A DNA stretch of 64,000 nt, taken from contig NZ_AQHJ01000027.1 in assembly GCF_014925405.1 (NCBI RefSeq), positions 372,001-436,000 of the forward strand, read 5' to 3'. This stretch comes from Pseudoalteromonas ulvae UL12. GTDB taxonomy: Bacteria; Pseudomonadota; Gammaproteobacteria; Enterobacterales; Alteromonadaceae. The notes beneath the pieces are model-generated. The model did not search any database. It was not told the DNA's origin and worked only from the letters and a program-made list of their open reading frames with translations. How positions within the stretch are numbered: the stretch's first letter is position 1; each line of letters opens with the position of its first letter. Both the position numbers and the translations under genes were made by a program. Positions 11,067 through 20,407 of the stretch are shown here, one piece after another.

Positions 11067-12797
11067 TTATTTAGACTTTTTAACAACCCCTGGTAAATTA
11101 TCTAATGCTCCAGTTAAGTATTGACTAGTTGCATTCAAATTAGCGACTAACAAATCCATGGTATTAAACTGACTAAATAAACGGCTCTCATACTTCACCA
11201 TTTTAGTGTTAAATTTGTCTTTTTCTTCGTTTAACTTTTCCATGTAGCCATTAATTGATTTGATTTTGTTATCAACAATACCGCCGGTTCCTTTATATTC
11301 ATTAACAACATCGGCTAATGAACGCGCAATCCCTTTCTCACCACTAAAAAACGTACCAAAATGCTCAAAGTTAGTATCTATTTGTTTTTTAAGTTCTTTG
11401 TTATCTAACTTCAAGGTACCATCTTTTTGTGTTGAGACGCCTATCATCGAAAGAGAAAGCGATAAATTATTTTCAATTGGTACAGCATCTCCCATCGACT
11501 CACGTAACTGACCTAAGAAAGTACGTACAGTACTATCACTAATCAAAGAGCCAACACTTCCCGTTTCTTTATCTGCATTAGTTACTTGTTTGACAACATC
11601 AAGCATGGCATTGAATGAGTCAACAAATTTTCCAACAGCTTCTTCTGTCGACCCTTTATCTAAAGAAACAGTGATTTTATCTGCTGCGTCTGTTGCTGCA
11701 TGTGCACTTTTCACGGTAAGGGCAACACCTGCAACGACTTTATCGAATGTATTTGTACTACTACTTGCAGAGATTGCACCGTTTACCGTTATTTTAGCAT
11801 CTGAAGCAGCTTGATTTTCAACATAATTATTTGGTGAATAACTATGAGCTAACCGTGAAATTCCTGATAAATCTGTAGTATTCCCATCATCATCAGAAGC
11901 GATTGCAATACTCACCTGATGATTACCATAATCATTTGTAGAAACCAGAGCCAACTTTTTACCACCAGCGCCATCATCTTCTAGCGACGCAGTTACATTA
12001 ATGGAGTTAGCATTGATTTTATTAACAACATCTTCAATCGTATCAGTAGCCAAAATATTAATATTCTCACTACTTGTGCCATTGGCTAAAGTGATAACAC
12101 CATTTGAGGTGCCATCAGCATTCATGACTTCCCCTGCAGTAAAAGTTTGAGCCAAAACTGTATTTTTTGCTGAAAATGCCAATTGAGATAAGCCTGAATT
12201 ATCATAACCCTGGCCATCTTGATCTGTTACTTCGATTTCAATTGCACTCTCTAATCCCGTTTTATCAGCCGATAAAACTAAATAACTACCATTTTCACCG
12301 TTAATAATACTTGCTGTTACGCCAAAATTGGCGCCTGAGCTATTAATATTTGCAGCAACACTATCCAGAGTATCTGAGGCTGAAACTTCAATATTGAAAG
12401 ACGATGAAGAGTTTTTCAAAGTCAGTGTCCCTTGGCCTACAGCGGTAGTGAGGTCGAATGCCTTGGAAGTAATCGTTTGACTTTGTGCGACTTGGTCGAC
12501 TTTAATATCGTAGCTTGCAGGCAATGCTGCAGAGCCGGCTTCAACGTCGAACTTAGACGATGCACTTTCAACGCTACGCTTAGAAAATGTGGTGGGGAGT
12601 TTTAAATCGAACAAGGCATCATTGAGATCTGAGATTGCACTTTTCAATTTACCTAAATCAGACACTTGTGCAGTGTACTTTTCTTCCGTTTTTAAGGTTT
12701 TATCATCAAATGGCTTTCTTTCTGCCTCAACTAATTGCGTAACAATAGAATTGACATCTAACCCTGAGCCGATACCTGGGGATGATAGACTTGGCAT
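11067..12797 (-). CDS. fliD: Flagellar filament cap protein FliD
   Basis: FliD (HAP2) caps the growing filament and helps exported flagellin fold. The 576-residue protein opens with the conserved SSPGIGSGLDVNSIVTQLVEAE (signature split here at about residues 5-26), has a Ser/Thr/Asp-rich variable middle and ends with the coiled-coil FliD_C region (KIKSINGYMEKLNEEKDKF near 515). It is longer than the enterobacterial protein, mainly in the middle. It lies 26 bases after flaG and probably shares its transcript. No fliS gene follows it; maf comes next instead. Confidence 0.95.
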   Translation of the reverse strand: MPSLSSPGIGSGLDVNSIVTQLVEAERKPFDDKTLKTEEKYTAQVSDLGKLKSAISDLNDALFDLKLPTTFSKRSVESASSKFDVEAGSAALPASYDIKVDQVAQSQTITSKAFDLTTAVGQGTLTLKNSSSSFNIEVSASDTLDSVAANINSSGANFGVTASIINGENGSYLVLSADKTGLESAIEIEVTDQDGQGYDNSGLSQLAFSAKNTVLAQTFTAGEVMNADGTSNGVITLANGTSSENINILATDTIEDVVNKINANSINVTASLEDDGAGGKKLALVSTNDYGNHQVSIAIASDDDGNTTDLSGISRLAHSYSPNNYVENQAASDAKITVNGAISASSSTNTFDKVVAGVALTVKSAHAATDAADKITVSLDKGSTEEAVGKFVDSFNAMLDVVKQVTNADKETGSVGSLISDSTVRTFLGQLRESMGDAVPIENNLSLSLSMIGVSTQKDGTLKLDNKELKKQIDTNFEHFGTFFSGEKGIARSLADVVNEYKGTGGIVDNKIKSINGYMEKLNEEKDKFNTKMVKYESRLFSQFNTMDLLVANLNATSQYLTGALDNLPGVVKKSK

Positions 12798-12823
12798 AAT
12801 ACTGACCTCATATAAAAAGCTAT

Positions 12824-13228
12824 TTAGACCTTTTCGCTAAGCAATGTTCCCGTTGCTTTTGATAAAGATTTGATGACATCTAAAACCTCTTCTGACGGAA
12901 ATTGACGGATAAGGTCTCCAGATTCACTGTCCACAACTTTAATTATGTCTCTACCTGACTCTTTGTCTACTGAAAAACGTAAAGATGTGTTGAGTGAATC
13001 AACAAAGTCTTGCAACTTTTGCGCCACCTCTTCCATATTTACCGCTTCCGAATCCTTTTCAACATCTTGATTCATTTCATCTTCTGCTTTAACAAGGGAA
13101 GTAGAATGATCTTCAAAAGTAATTGGTTTATTTAATTGAGAGGCAACTTGTTTTGGCTCAGGATGCTGATTGCTTACTGGCTGTTTCACGACTGCCTGTT
13201 CAATAATGTTTGTGGTATCAACTTTCAT
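12824..13228 (-). CDS. flaG: FlaG family flagellar protein
   Basis: A 134-residue FlaG protein, associated in other polar flagellates with filament length or stability. The N-terminal 60 residues are low complexity. The conserved domain runs from about 65 to 130 and includes LRFSVDKESGRDIIKVVD (near 81-98) and IRQFPSEE (near 104). It sits between flagellin 1 and fliD, as in Vibrio, Shewanella and Pseudomonas. No convincing sigma28 or sigma54 motif was found in the short upstream gap, which instead contains the flagellin terminator, so expression may depend on readthrough. Confidence 0.9.
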   Translation of the reverse strand: MKVDTTNIIEQAVVKQPVSNQHPEPKQVASQLNKPITFEDHSTSLVKAEDEMNQDVEKDSEAVNMEEVAQKLQDFVDSLNTSLRFSVDKESGRDIIKVVDSESGDLIRQFPSEEVLDVIKSLSKATGTLLSEKV

Positions 13229-13259
13229 ACATTCACCTAAACATTAATTTTTTAAGACA

Positions 13260-13286
13260 AAAGGAATCTGCAAAACAGATTCCTTT
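13260..13286 (-). terminator. Terminator after flagellin 1
   Basis: Perfect 11-bp inverted repeat (13260-13270 and 13276-13286) with a five-base loop; on the minus strand it is followed by TTTTGTCTT. It ends flagellin 1 transcription ahead of flaG. Confidence 0.85.
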
Positions 13287-13311
13287 CAGAGTCATCAATT
13301 ATCGTTTACGG

Positions 13312-15015
13312 TTAACCTAACAAGCTTAACGCTGCTTGAGGTAACTGATTAGCCTGAGCTAAAATTGATGTACTCGCCTGCTGTAGAATTTGTGATTTAG
13401 TCATGCTAGCCGTTTCGGTAGCAAAGTCTGTATCACGAATACGACTTCTAGACGCTGAAGCATTTTCAACAACATTTTCTAAGTTTGATACAGTTGAATT
13501 AAGACGATTTTGTACCGCACCTAAACCAGCACGTTGCTCATCGATATAACCAAGTGCACCATCCACTATTTCAATTGCTTTTTGTGCGCCAATCGCAGTA
13601 CCGATATCAATATCGTCTACCGTTTCTCTATCAGAAATTACAGCAGTATTACCTGTACCTTGCAACATATTACCCGCTTGTAATGCTGTCGCTGTACCTA
13701 GGCTCAACTTATAATCACCATTTGAATGAGTACGAACCGTACCAACAAACACTGCGAAGCCAGCTGAACTATCTGCGGTCATACCCTCAAGGGTGTTTGC
13801 ACTACCCATAGTACCAGAAGCAATCGCTGTAGTAGTATCAAGGAAGTTACCGTCATAGCCGTATGTAGTCGCACTGATAGCAAGTACCGTTTCTGCACCT
13901 GTCGCTTGGATATTTTCCATTACGATATTATCGCCACGCTCAGAAATTAACGCAACTCGGCCATCACCAGTTAGTTTTGCTGAAATCCCTGTCTCAGTCG
14001 CCGCTTCATTGAACGCATTCACAACGGCTGTTAAGTCTTCAGTATCTGTGATTGAGAATTTGATCAATGCACCTTCTTTTGCAGTGTCAGTATTTTGACC
14101 TCGAAGCTCCATTGTAACCGTTGTTTCGATTGACAGTAATGCGGCATCCGCTGCACCCATGAAATCAAGAGTAACCACATTTCGAGCGTCAGCTAGTACG
14201 CCTGTTTTAGCTGCAATCTGATTGATTGAAGATGCAGCATTATATGCACTTGCATCAGCACCATTAATACTTGCAGTAGCACTACCTAAATCACCTTTTA
14301 CTTGAAGTGCGATGGTTGCAGCTGTACTTAGTGTTGCAATGTTACCTTCAATTGAATTGGTGTAAGTACTAACCGCTGTTGCTGCGGTTGTTAAGCTCAT
14401 GCCACCAAAACCAACTAAACTATCACCACCCGTCACCATACCTGCTGATGTACCAAGCGTTGTGGCTGTAGATGTATCACCATTGATAATTTCAAATGAT
14501 TCTGCACCCATGTCAGCACCAAAGAATGAGCCAACACTCACGTTGATGGTTTCGAATGATTTAGCACCAACTTGGAACGCTTCAGTACCGAAAGAACCAT
14601 TAAGCAATTTACGGTCACCAAAAGTCGTAGATTCTGCAATACGGTCTAACTCACGTTGTAACTGTACTACTTCTTCTTGAAGTGCAGAACGGTCACCATC
14701 AGAGTACGTACCATTGGCCGATTGAACTGCCAAGTCACGCATACGTTGTAAGATGTTTGAGCTTTCTTGTAACGCACCTTCTGCAGTTTGCGCCATTGAA
14801 ATACCGTCGTTTGCATTTCGAACAGCAACGTTTAGACCATTTACTTGTGAAGTAAGTTTATTTGAAATCTGCATACCCGCAGCATCATCTTTAGCTGAGT
14901 TAATTCTCAAACCAGATGATAAGCGTTGCATTGATGTTTCCATCGCACTACCAGATTTGCTCAAGTTACGTTGAGCGTTGATCGATGCGACATTCGTTTG
15001 AACTGAAATTGCCAT
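13312..15015 (-). CDS. Flagellin 1 (large)
   Basis: Filament subunit, 567 residues from the ATG at 15015, which has GGAG eight bases upstream; an in-frame upstream codon would add seven residues but has no support. The N-terminal D0/D1 region contains [15 protein letters not shown] and QTAEGALQE, and the C-terminal coiled coil ends in [14 protein letters not shown]. Between them is a Ser/Thr/Ala-rich middle domain of about 350 residues, larger than in typical 270-400-residue flagellins. It differs from the two neighbours in starting MAISVQTN. Surface Ser/Thr residues of the middle domain are likely targets of Maf glycosylation. A sigma28-type promoter lies upstream, so this is the late-class flagellin. 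Confidence 0.95.
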   Translation of the reverse strand: MAISVQTNVASINAQRNLSKSGSAMETSMQRLSSGLRINSAKDDAAGMQISNKLTSQVNGLNVAVRNANDGISMAQTAEGALQESSNILQRMRDLAVQSANGTYSDGDRSALQEEVVQLQRELDRIAESTTFGDRKLLNGSFGTEAFQVGAKSFETINVSVGSFFGADMGAESFEIINGDTSTATTLGTSAGMVTGGDSLVGFGGMSLTTAATAVSTYTNSIEGNIATLSTAATIALQVKGDLGSATASINGADASAYNAASSINQIAAKTGVLADARNVVTLDFMGAADAALLSIETTVTMELRGQNTDTAKEGALIKFSITDTEDLTAVVNAFNEAATETGISAKLTGDGRVALISERGDNIVMENIQATGAETVLAISATTYGYDGNFLDTTTAIASGTMGSANTLEGMTADSSAGFAVFVGTVRTHSNGDYKLSLGTATALQAGNMLQGTGNTAVISDRETVDDIDIGTAIGAQKAIEIVDGALGYIDEQRAGLGAVQNRLNSTVSNLENVVENASASRSRIRDTDFATETASMTKSQILQQASTSILAQANQLPQAALSLLG

Positions 15016-15061
15016 AGTAATTTCTCCAGCGAACAATTGATAATTAAGACTCTCAATGTAT

Positions 15062-15088
15062 GTATCGGAAGGAGATCAAAAACATTTA
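15062..15088 (-). promoter_or_regulatory. Sigma28 (FliA) promoter of flagellin 1
   Basis: Reading the minus strand: TAAA (15085-15088), 15 bases, then TCCGATAC (15062-15069). This matches the FliA consensus TAAA-N15-GCCGATAA at six of eight -10 positions. The predicted start gives a leader of about 40 bases before the ATG at 15015. Confidence 0.8.
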
Positions 15089-15154
15089 GCTTTTTTTAAC
15101 TATTTTAATTTTACTAGGATGAATTAATTCGTTAGTGATTGATTTTATTTACAT

Positions 15155-15188
15155 AAAAAAGAACCAATTTCTCAATTGGTTCTTTTTT
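15155..15188 (-). terminator. Terminator after flagellin 2
   Basis: Perfect 15-bp inverted repeat (15155-15169 and 15174-15188) with a TCTC loop and A/T tracts at both ends. It separates flagellin 2 from flagellin 1. Confidence 0.88.
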
Positions 15189-15198
15189 CATTATTTAA

Positions 15199-16899
15199 TT
15201 AGCCTAATAAAGACAAGGCTGCTTGTGGTAACTGGTTAGCCTGGGCCAAAATAGATGTGCCAGCTTGTTGCAATATTTGTGACTTAGTCATGCTCGCAGT
15301 CTCCATGGCAAAATCAGTATCTCGAATTCGGCTTCTTGATGCTGAGGCATTTTCAACTACGTTCTCAAGATTCGATACTGTTGAGCTCAAGCGGTTTTGA
15401 ACAGCACCGAGCCCCGCACGTTGACTATCAATATAAGAAAGCGCGCCATCAACGATTTCAATTGCTTTTTGCGCTCCAACAGCCGTCCCGATATTGATAT
15501 CATCCACAGATTCTTTAGCTGATATAACCGCGGTATTGCCAGTGCCTTGCAGCATATTGCCGCCCTGCAACGCCGTTGCCGTACCTAAACTCAATTTAAA
15601 GTCACCATTACCATGCGTACGAACAGTTCCGACAAATGTCGCAAACCCAGCAGCCGATTCTGCAACTAATCCTTCTAAAGTACCTGCACTGCCTAATGTT
15701 CCTGAGGCAATTGCCGTTGTGGTGTCAAGCACTTCGCCATCATAACCATAACTAGTTGCACTGATCGCTAAGACTGTTTCAGCGCCCGTGGCTTGAATAT
15801 TCTCCATGACGATGTTATCACCACGTTCAGAAATTAAAGCAACACGCCCATCCCCGGTCAGTTTTGCTGAGATTCCCGTTACAGTTGCTTGCTCATTAAA
15901 CGCATTGACTACGGCAGATAAATCTTCAGTATCAGAAATAGTGAACTTAATGCGCGCGCCATCTTGTGATGTATCGGTATTTTGCCCTCTAAGCTCTAAA
16001 GTAACTGTGGTATCAATCGAGAGTAAAGCGGCATCATTTGCACCACCAAAAAAGTCAAGCGTCACTACATTACGAGCATCAGCAATCACGCCAGTTTTAG
16101 CCGAGATTTGATTAATCGTTTGCGATGCTTCATATGCACTTGCGATACCATTAATACTTGCTGTAGCACTGCCTAAATCACCTTTAATAGATAAGGCAAC
16201 GGTTGCAGCTGTTGATAAAGTAGGTAAATTACCTTCGATTGAATTTGTATACGAACTCACCGCTGTCGCAGCGGTCATTAAACTCATGTTACCGAAGCCT
16301 ATTAAGCTATCAACCGCGGCCATGCCTTTACTTGTTCCAAGCGTGGTCGCCGTTAAGGTGTCACCATTGATAATTTCAAAGGACTCAGTTCCCATATCTT
16401 CACCAAAGAATGAGCCAACACTGACATTAATAGTTTCAAATGAGCGAGCGCCAACTTGAAACGCTTCAGTACCAAATGAGCCATCAAGCAGTTTTCTATC
16501 ACCAAATGTCGTAGTTGATGCGATACGGTCTAATTCTCGCTGTAATTGCACGACTTCTTCTTGAAGAGCGGCTCTATCACCATCGGAATAAGTACCATTG
16601 GCAGACTGTACGGCTAGATCTCGCATCCGTTGTAAAATATTCGTACTTTCTTGCAGTGCGCCTTCCGCTGTTTGCGCCATAGAAATACCATCATTAGCAT
16701 TTCTGACAGCAACGTTTAAGCCATTCACTTGCGACGTCAATTTATTGGAGATTTGCATGCCTGCGGCATCATCTTTAGCGGAGTTAATTCTCAGACCAGA
16801 TGATAGTCGCTGCATAGAAGTGGTCAAATCATCGCTTGATTTGTTTAAATTGCGCTGCCCATTTATAGAGGCAACATTTGTTTGGATATACATGCCCAT
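15199..16899 (-). CDS. Flagellin 2 (large)
   Basis: Second filament subunit, 566 residues. The start is set at the ATG at 16899 (protein begins [11 protein letters not shown]) because AAGGGG lies nine bases upstream; an upstream in-frame extension of 11 residues contains that ribosome site and is rejected. The terminal domains are nearly identical to flagellins 1 and 3, including [15 protein letters not shown] and the C-terminal [14 protein letters not shown], and even the middle domain is closely similar (for example [19 protein letters not shown]). This indicates recent tandem duplication. A sigma54-type promoter lies upstream, directly after the flagellin 3 terminator. Confidence 0.95.
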   Translation of the reverse strand: MGMYIQTNVASINGQRNLNKSSDDLTTSMQRLSSGLRINSAKDDAAGMQISNKLTSQVNGLNVAVRNANDGISMAQTAEGALQESTNILQRMRDLAVQSANGTYSDGDRAALQEEVVQLQRELDRIASTTTFGDRKLLDGSFGTEAFQVGARSFETINVSVGSFFGEDMGTESFEIINGDTLTATTLGTSKGMAAVDSLIGFGNMSLMTAATAVSSYTNSIEGNLPTLSTAATVALSIKGDLGSATASINGIASAYEASQTINQISAKTGVIADARNVVTLDFFGGANDAALLSIDTTVTLELRGQNTDTSQDGARIKFTISDTEDLSAVVNAFNEQATVTGISAKLTGDGRVALISERGDNIVMENIQATGAETVLAISATSYGYDGEVLDTTTAIASGTLGSAGTLEGLVAESAAGFATFVGTVRTHGNGDFKLSLGTATALQGGNMLQGTGNTAVISAKESVDDINIGTAVGAQKAIEIVDGALSYIDSQRAGLGAVQNRLSSTVSNLENVVENASASRSRIRDTDFAMETASMTKSQILQQAGTSILAQANQLPQAALSLLG

Positions 16900-16984
16900 T
16901 GTTTGCATCCCCTTATGGCAAGCAATTGCCACGTTTAGGTTAGTTACTGTTTTAAATGGCTAAAAGCCTATCTCAAACAATAAA

Positions 16985-17000
16985 TGCAGGATACGTACCA
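16985..17000 (-). promoter_or_regulatory. Sigma54 promoter of flagellin 2
   Basis: Minus strand reads TGGTACGTATCCTGCA: GG and GC are exactly ten bases apart, and the -24 part matches TGGCACG at six of seven positions. The predicted start gives a leader of about 75 bases before the ATG at 16899. Confidence 0.7.
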
Positions 17001-17020
17001 CATTATTTAAAAGATAAAAA

Positions 17021-17042
17021 AACTCCAGCATATGCTGGAGTT
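17021..17042 (-). terminator. Terminator after flagellin 3
   Basis: A perfect 22-base palindrome (arms 17021-17030 and 17033-17042) followed on the minus strand by TTTTTATCTT. It lies between flagellin 3 and flagellin 2. Confidence 0.85.
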
Positions 17043-17070
17043 GGAAGAGGAGAAAAAGTTACTAAGAAGT

Positions 17071-18777
17071 TTAACCACCCAAAAGTGATAATGCTCCTTG
17101 AGGTAACTGATTGGCTTGCGCCAAAATTGAAGTGCCGGCTTGTTGTAATATTTGATTTTTAGTCATTGTTGCTGTTTCCATCGCAAAGTCAGTATCTCTG
17201 ATACGACTTCTAGACGCCGTCGCATTTTCAACAACATTCTCTAAATTAGAAATCGTGCTTGATAAACGATTTTGCACCGCACCTAATCCTGCACGTTGGC
17301 TATCAATGTAAGATACCGCACCATCGATAATCTCAATCGCTTTTTGTGCACCAACAGCCGTACCTATATTGATTTCATCGACTGTTTCTTTTTCAGAAAT
17401 GACCGCTGTATTACCTGTGCCCTGTAATAAGTTACCACCCTCTAAAGCGGTACCAGTCAAGCTTAATTTAAAATCATTGTTACCATGAGTTCGAACAGTT
17501 CCAATAAAGGTTGCAAACGTTGCTGCGGTCTCATTTAGTGATGCGCCTAGTGCACCTGTTGAATCCGCTATCGTTCCTGATGCAATTGCTGTAGTTGTAT
17601 CCAAGACGTTGCCATCATAGCCATAAGTTGTAGCACTAATCGCTAATAGTGTTTCTGCGCCTGTCGCTTGAATATTTTCCATCACGATGTTGTCACCACG
17701 TTCAGAAATCAGTGCTACGCGGCCATCACCTGTTAATTTTGCAGAAATCCCAGTCACTGTCGCTGCTTCATTAAAAGCATTAACAACTGAAGTCAAATCT
17801 TCTGTGTCAGATAAGGTAAATTTAATTCGCGCAGGATCAATTGCTGGATCTGTGTTTTGGCCACGTAGTTCCATAGTGATAGTTGTGTTTATCGACAACA
17901 ATGCAGCATCATTCGCGCCCGAGAAGAAATCAAGCGTGACATTATTTCTAGCATCAGCAAGGACACCGGTTCTTGCCGATACTTGATTAACCGTTTGAGC
18001 GGCTTCATAGGCACTTGCAACACCATTAACACTGACATTCGCTTCACCTAAGCCGCCTTTAATACCTAATGAATAGGTTGCTGCAGTGCTCAAGGTAGCT
18101 AATGCACCTTGAATACTATTTGTATAAGAAGAGTAAGCAGTGACACCACTCGTAAGAGCCATGTTACCAAAACCAACTAAACTATCGACTTGATTAATAT
18201 TCGTAGCAGTACCAAGAACCGCAGTTGCCGTCGTCGTATCACCATTGATTAACTCAAATGATTCAGCCCCCATATCGGTCGCTTCAAAAGAGCCAATACT
18301 GACATTGATAGTCTCAAAAGATTTTGCGCCAACCTGAAAGGCCTCAGTACCAAAAGAGCCATCTAATAGTTTTCGGTCACCAAATGTCGTCGTCGCTGCA
18401 ATTCGATCCAGTTCGCGCTGTAACTGCACAACTTCTTCTTGCAGAGCTGCGCGATCGCCATCGGAATAGGTACCATTAGCAGATTGAATCGCCAAATCAC
18501 GCATACGTTGTAGAATATTGGTACTTTCTTGTAAGGCACCTTCGGCCGTTTGCGCCATTGAAATACCATCATTTGCATTTCGAACGGCAACGGTCAAACC
18601 GTTTACTTGCGACGTTAAGCGATTAGAAATTTGCATTCCGGCAGCATCATCTTTGGCTGAGTTAATCCTTAAACCTGATGACAAGCGCTGCATAGAGGTC
18701 GTAAGGCCCTCTGTCGATTTATTTAAGTTACGTTGGCCATTAATAGAGGCCACGTTAGTATTAATATACATACCCAT
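17071..18777 (-). CDS. Flagellin 3 (large)
   Basis: Third filament subunit, 568 residues, the first of the three in transcription order and nearest to flgL. The start ATG at 18777 has GGAG eight bases upstream; the protein begins [11 protein letters not shown]. It shares the long middle domain with flagellins 1 and 2 but is the most divergent in places ([22 protein letters not shown]) and ends with one extra glycine. Its own sigma54-type promoter overlaps the end of flgL, which in Vibrio-like systems marks the essential core flagellin. That functional parallel is inference. Confidence 0.95.
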   Translation of the reverse strand: MGMYINTNVASINGQRNLNKSTEGLTTSMQRLSSGLRINSAKDDAAGMQISNRLTSQVNGLTVAVRNANDGISMAQTAEGALQESTNILQRMRDLAIQSANGTYSDGDRAALQEEVVQLQRELDRIAATTTFGDRKLLDGSFGTEAFQVGAKSFETINVSIGSFEATDMGAESFELINGDTTTATAVLGTATNINQVDSLVGFGNMALTSGVTAYSSYTNSIQGALATLSTAATYSLGIKGGLGEANVSVNGVASAYEAAQTVNQVSARTGVLADARNNVTLDFFSGANDAALLSINTTITMELRGQNTDPAIDPARIKFTLSDTEDLTSVVNAFNEAATVTGISAKLTGDGRVALISERGDNIVMENIQATGAETLLAISATTYGYDGNVLDTTTAIASGTIADSTGALGASLNETAATFATFIGTVRTHGNNDFKLSLTGTALEGGNLLQGTGNTAVISEKETVDEINIGTAVGAQKAIEIIDGAVSYIDSQRAGLGAVQNRLSSTISNLENVVENATASRSRIRDTDFAMETATMTKNQILQQAGTSILAQANQLPQGALSLLGG

Positions 18778-18821
18778 CTTAGTTTCTCCTCAGTGATGGA
18801 AGTGTGTCTTCAATAATTAAA

Positions 18822-18837
18822 AGCATTTAATGTGCCA
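18822..18837 (-). promoter_or_regulatory. Sigma54 promoter of flagellin 3
   Basis: Minus strand reads TGGCACATTAAATGCT, with the full -24 TGGCAC and a -12 ATGCT, GG and GC ten bases apart. It lies immediately after the flgL stop codon; the predicted start gives a leader of about 34 bases. Confidence 0.82.
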
Positions 18838-18838
18838 A

Positions 18839-20398
18839 CTATATGTAATCAAATAAGGATAAGTTTTGAACACGTGAAAAAGCTTGTTGTGCAGCTTGTA
18901 AACCAACACGTGAGTTTTCCAAATTGGTAACAGCTTCATAGACATCAATCTCTTCTATTTCCGCCAGTGTGACTTTTGTTGTTTCTTTAAACAAAAGCTG
19001 GGCTTGCTCTTCATTATCAATACTGTTCATACGCGCACCGATTTGAGAACGAGTGTTGTCAATATTGGTTTGCGCACTTGAAATCTCTTGTAATAAGGTT
19101 CCGAGGACTTCAACACGTCGACTACTCTCAGGCTTATCAAGTTGGATTGATTCCGGGTAATTTGGCGCTGGCGCGGCAGGAATAGTTGTTTGATTCCCCG
19201 GCGTGCCTGACAAATTCAATTCCATTCCATTAAATTCAATTTTGGTCCCAGCCGGGTTGTAAGCTTGAGCGGGTACAGGCGTAGATAACACAGTAGGCGG
19301 TGCAGTGGCTCGATTTACTTCTCTGATTTCGACTAATCCAGCCGCTGGAAAAACAATCTCAAAATCGGCTAATTTATGTTCATCTGGAAAGTTAATATCT
19401 CCACCGGTAATAGCCAGCGTCGATCCTTGAATAGCCTGTGTTGTGTAGCTATTACCTGTAATAGACATCGCATCCATAGCCTGTTTAAAAAGCCAAAGAG
19501 TACTCGTTTCATTCGGCTTAACATCAGGCTGCATATCAATAGTGTCACCAGCTTGGGGTGGAATATTTAGGTTTGTTTTGACACTGACTCCTTGAAAGTT
19601 AATGTCATCACCCGCAGCATAGTTGTATGGGCCGCTCACTACATTTGGTGCGGCCATTGATACATCGATCACTTGCCAAGTATCAGCAAGGGGTGGCACC
19701 GCACCTGTAAATTGAATTTGATACGTATTTGCTGGAGCTGTTGGCGCTTTAAACTCTGTCGGATCTTTCACAAACCCCAATGATACCTTAGCACCACTAG
19801 CCGCTGCCGCGGCTGGGCGGAAATGACTGTATTTTGACGCAACATTAGTGACAAATTGATTACCAGGCTCAGCGACAGCGACTTCAAAACTTGGCGCGAT
19901 AAGCACTTCACGTTGACCGCTGTCACCAAAATATTCAAAATAACCAAACTCATCCTGCTGAAACGGCTGTGTCCGTGTCTGATAGCCAGAAAACATGTAA
20001 TCACCATTCGCATTTTTCTGATTCGCAATACCTTCATATTCTTCAAGACGAGAGCCTAACTCTTGCTGGTACGCTTTTAGCGCATTTTCATCTAGTGAAC
20101 CGTTAATCGCACCTGTGAGGATCTCTTGTACCCTAAGCAAAATGTTATTCATTGAGTCCAAAGATGTTTCCATTTCACGGTTATAGCGTGTCGCAGTTGA
20201 TTGTGCGTCAATGTAACGATTTGATACTTCGAGCTCTTTTTTAAGTTTAATAATGCTGTTAGATGCCACAGGGTCATCCGAAGGGCGAATAACTTTTTTT
20301 CCTGATGACAACTCTTCTTGCGCCCGATCTAAATTAGACTGGCGAGTTTGCAGGTTGACCAATGAACGTTGATAAAAGTTAGCGGTTCCGATTCTCAT
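18839..20398 (-). CDS. flgL: Hook-filament junction protein FlgL
   Basis: HAP3, which joins the hook (through FlgK) to the filament. The 519-residue protein has the conserved ends: N-terminal MRIGTANFYQRSLVNLQ with the SSGKKVIRPSDDPVAS segment (about 31-46), and a C-terminal helix ending ALLFDYI-type (NLSLFDYI). It is much longer than enterobacterial FlgL (about 317 residues) because of a Pro/Ala-rich middle insertion from about residue 190 to 430. It starts nine bases after flgK and is the last gene of the flgJKL module. The next promoter, for flagellin 3, begins at its stop codon. Confidence 0.95.
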   Translation of the reverse strand: MRIGTANFYQRSLVNLQTRQSNLDRAQEELSSGKKVIRPSDDPVASNSIIKLKKELEVSNRYIDAQSTATRYNREMETSLDSMNNILLRVQEILTGAINGSLDENALKAYQQELGSRLEEYEGIANQKNANGDYMFSGYQTRTQPFQQDEFGYFEYFGDSGQREVLIAPSFEVAVAEPGNQFVTNVASKYSHFRPAAAAASGAKVSLGFVKDPTEFKAPTAPANTYQIQFTGAVPPLADTWQVIDVSMAAPNVVSGPYNYAAGDDINFQGVSVKTNLNIPPQAGDTIDMQPDVKPNETSTLWLFKQAMDAMSITGNSYTTQAIQGSTLAITGGDINFPDEHKLADFEIVFPAAGLVEIREVNRATAPPTVLSTPVPAQAYNPAGTKIEFNGMELNLSGTPGNQTTIPAAPAPNYPESIQLDKPESSRRVEVLGTLLQEISSAQTNIDNTRSQIGARMNSIDNEEQAQLLFKETTKVTLAEIEEIDVYEAVTNLENSRVGLQAAQQAFSRVQNLSLFDYI

Positions 20399-20407
20399 AA
20401 TTAACTC

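Noticed and set aside
13229..13311. A flagellar promoter for flaG
   Set aside because: No TAAA-N15-GCCGATAA or GG-N10-GC match was found in the gap; only the flagellin 1 terminator is there.
16917..16933. TGGCA...TTGC on the minus strand just before flagellin 2, resembling a sigma54 promoter
   Set aside because: GG and GC are nine and not ten bases apart, and the start would fall at the ribosome site. The site at 16985-17000 has correct spacing.
13312..18777. Repeated blocks that could suggest a mobile or repeat element
   Set aside because: They are the coding sequences of three paralogous flagellins; no transposase or terminal repeats are present.
15494..18796. Long open frames antisense to the flagellin genes
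   Set aside because: They mirror the codon pattern of the flagellins, lack ribosome sites and resemble no known protein.
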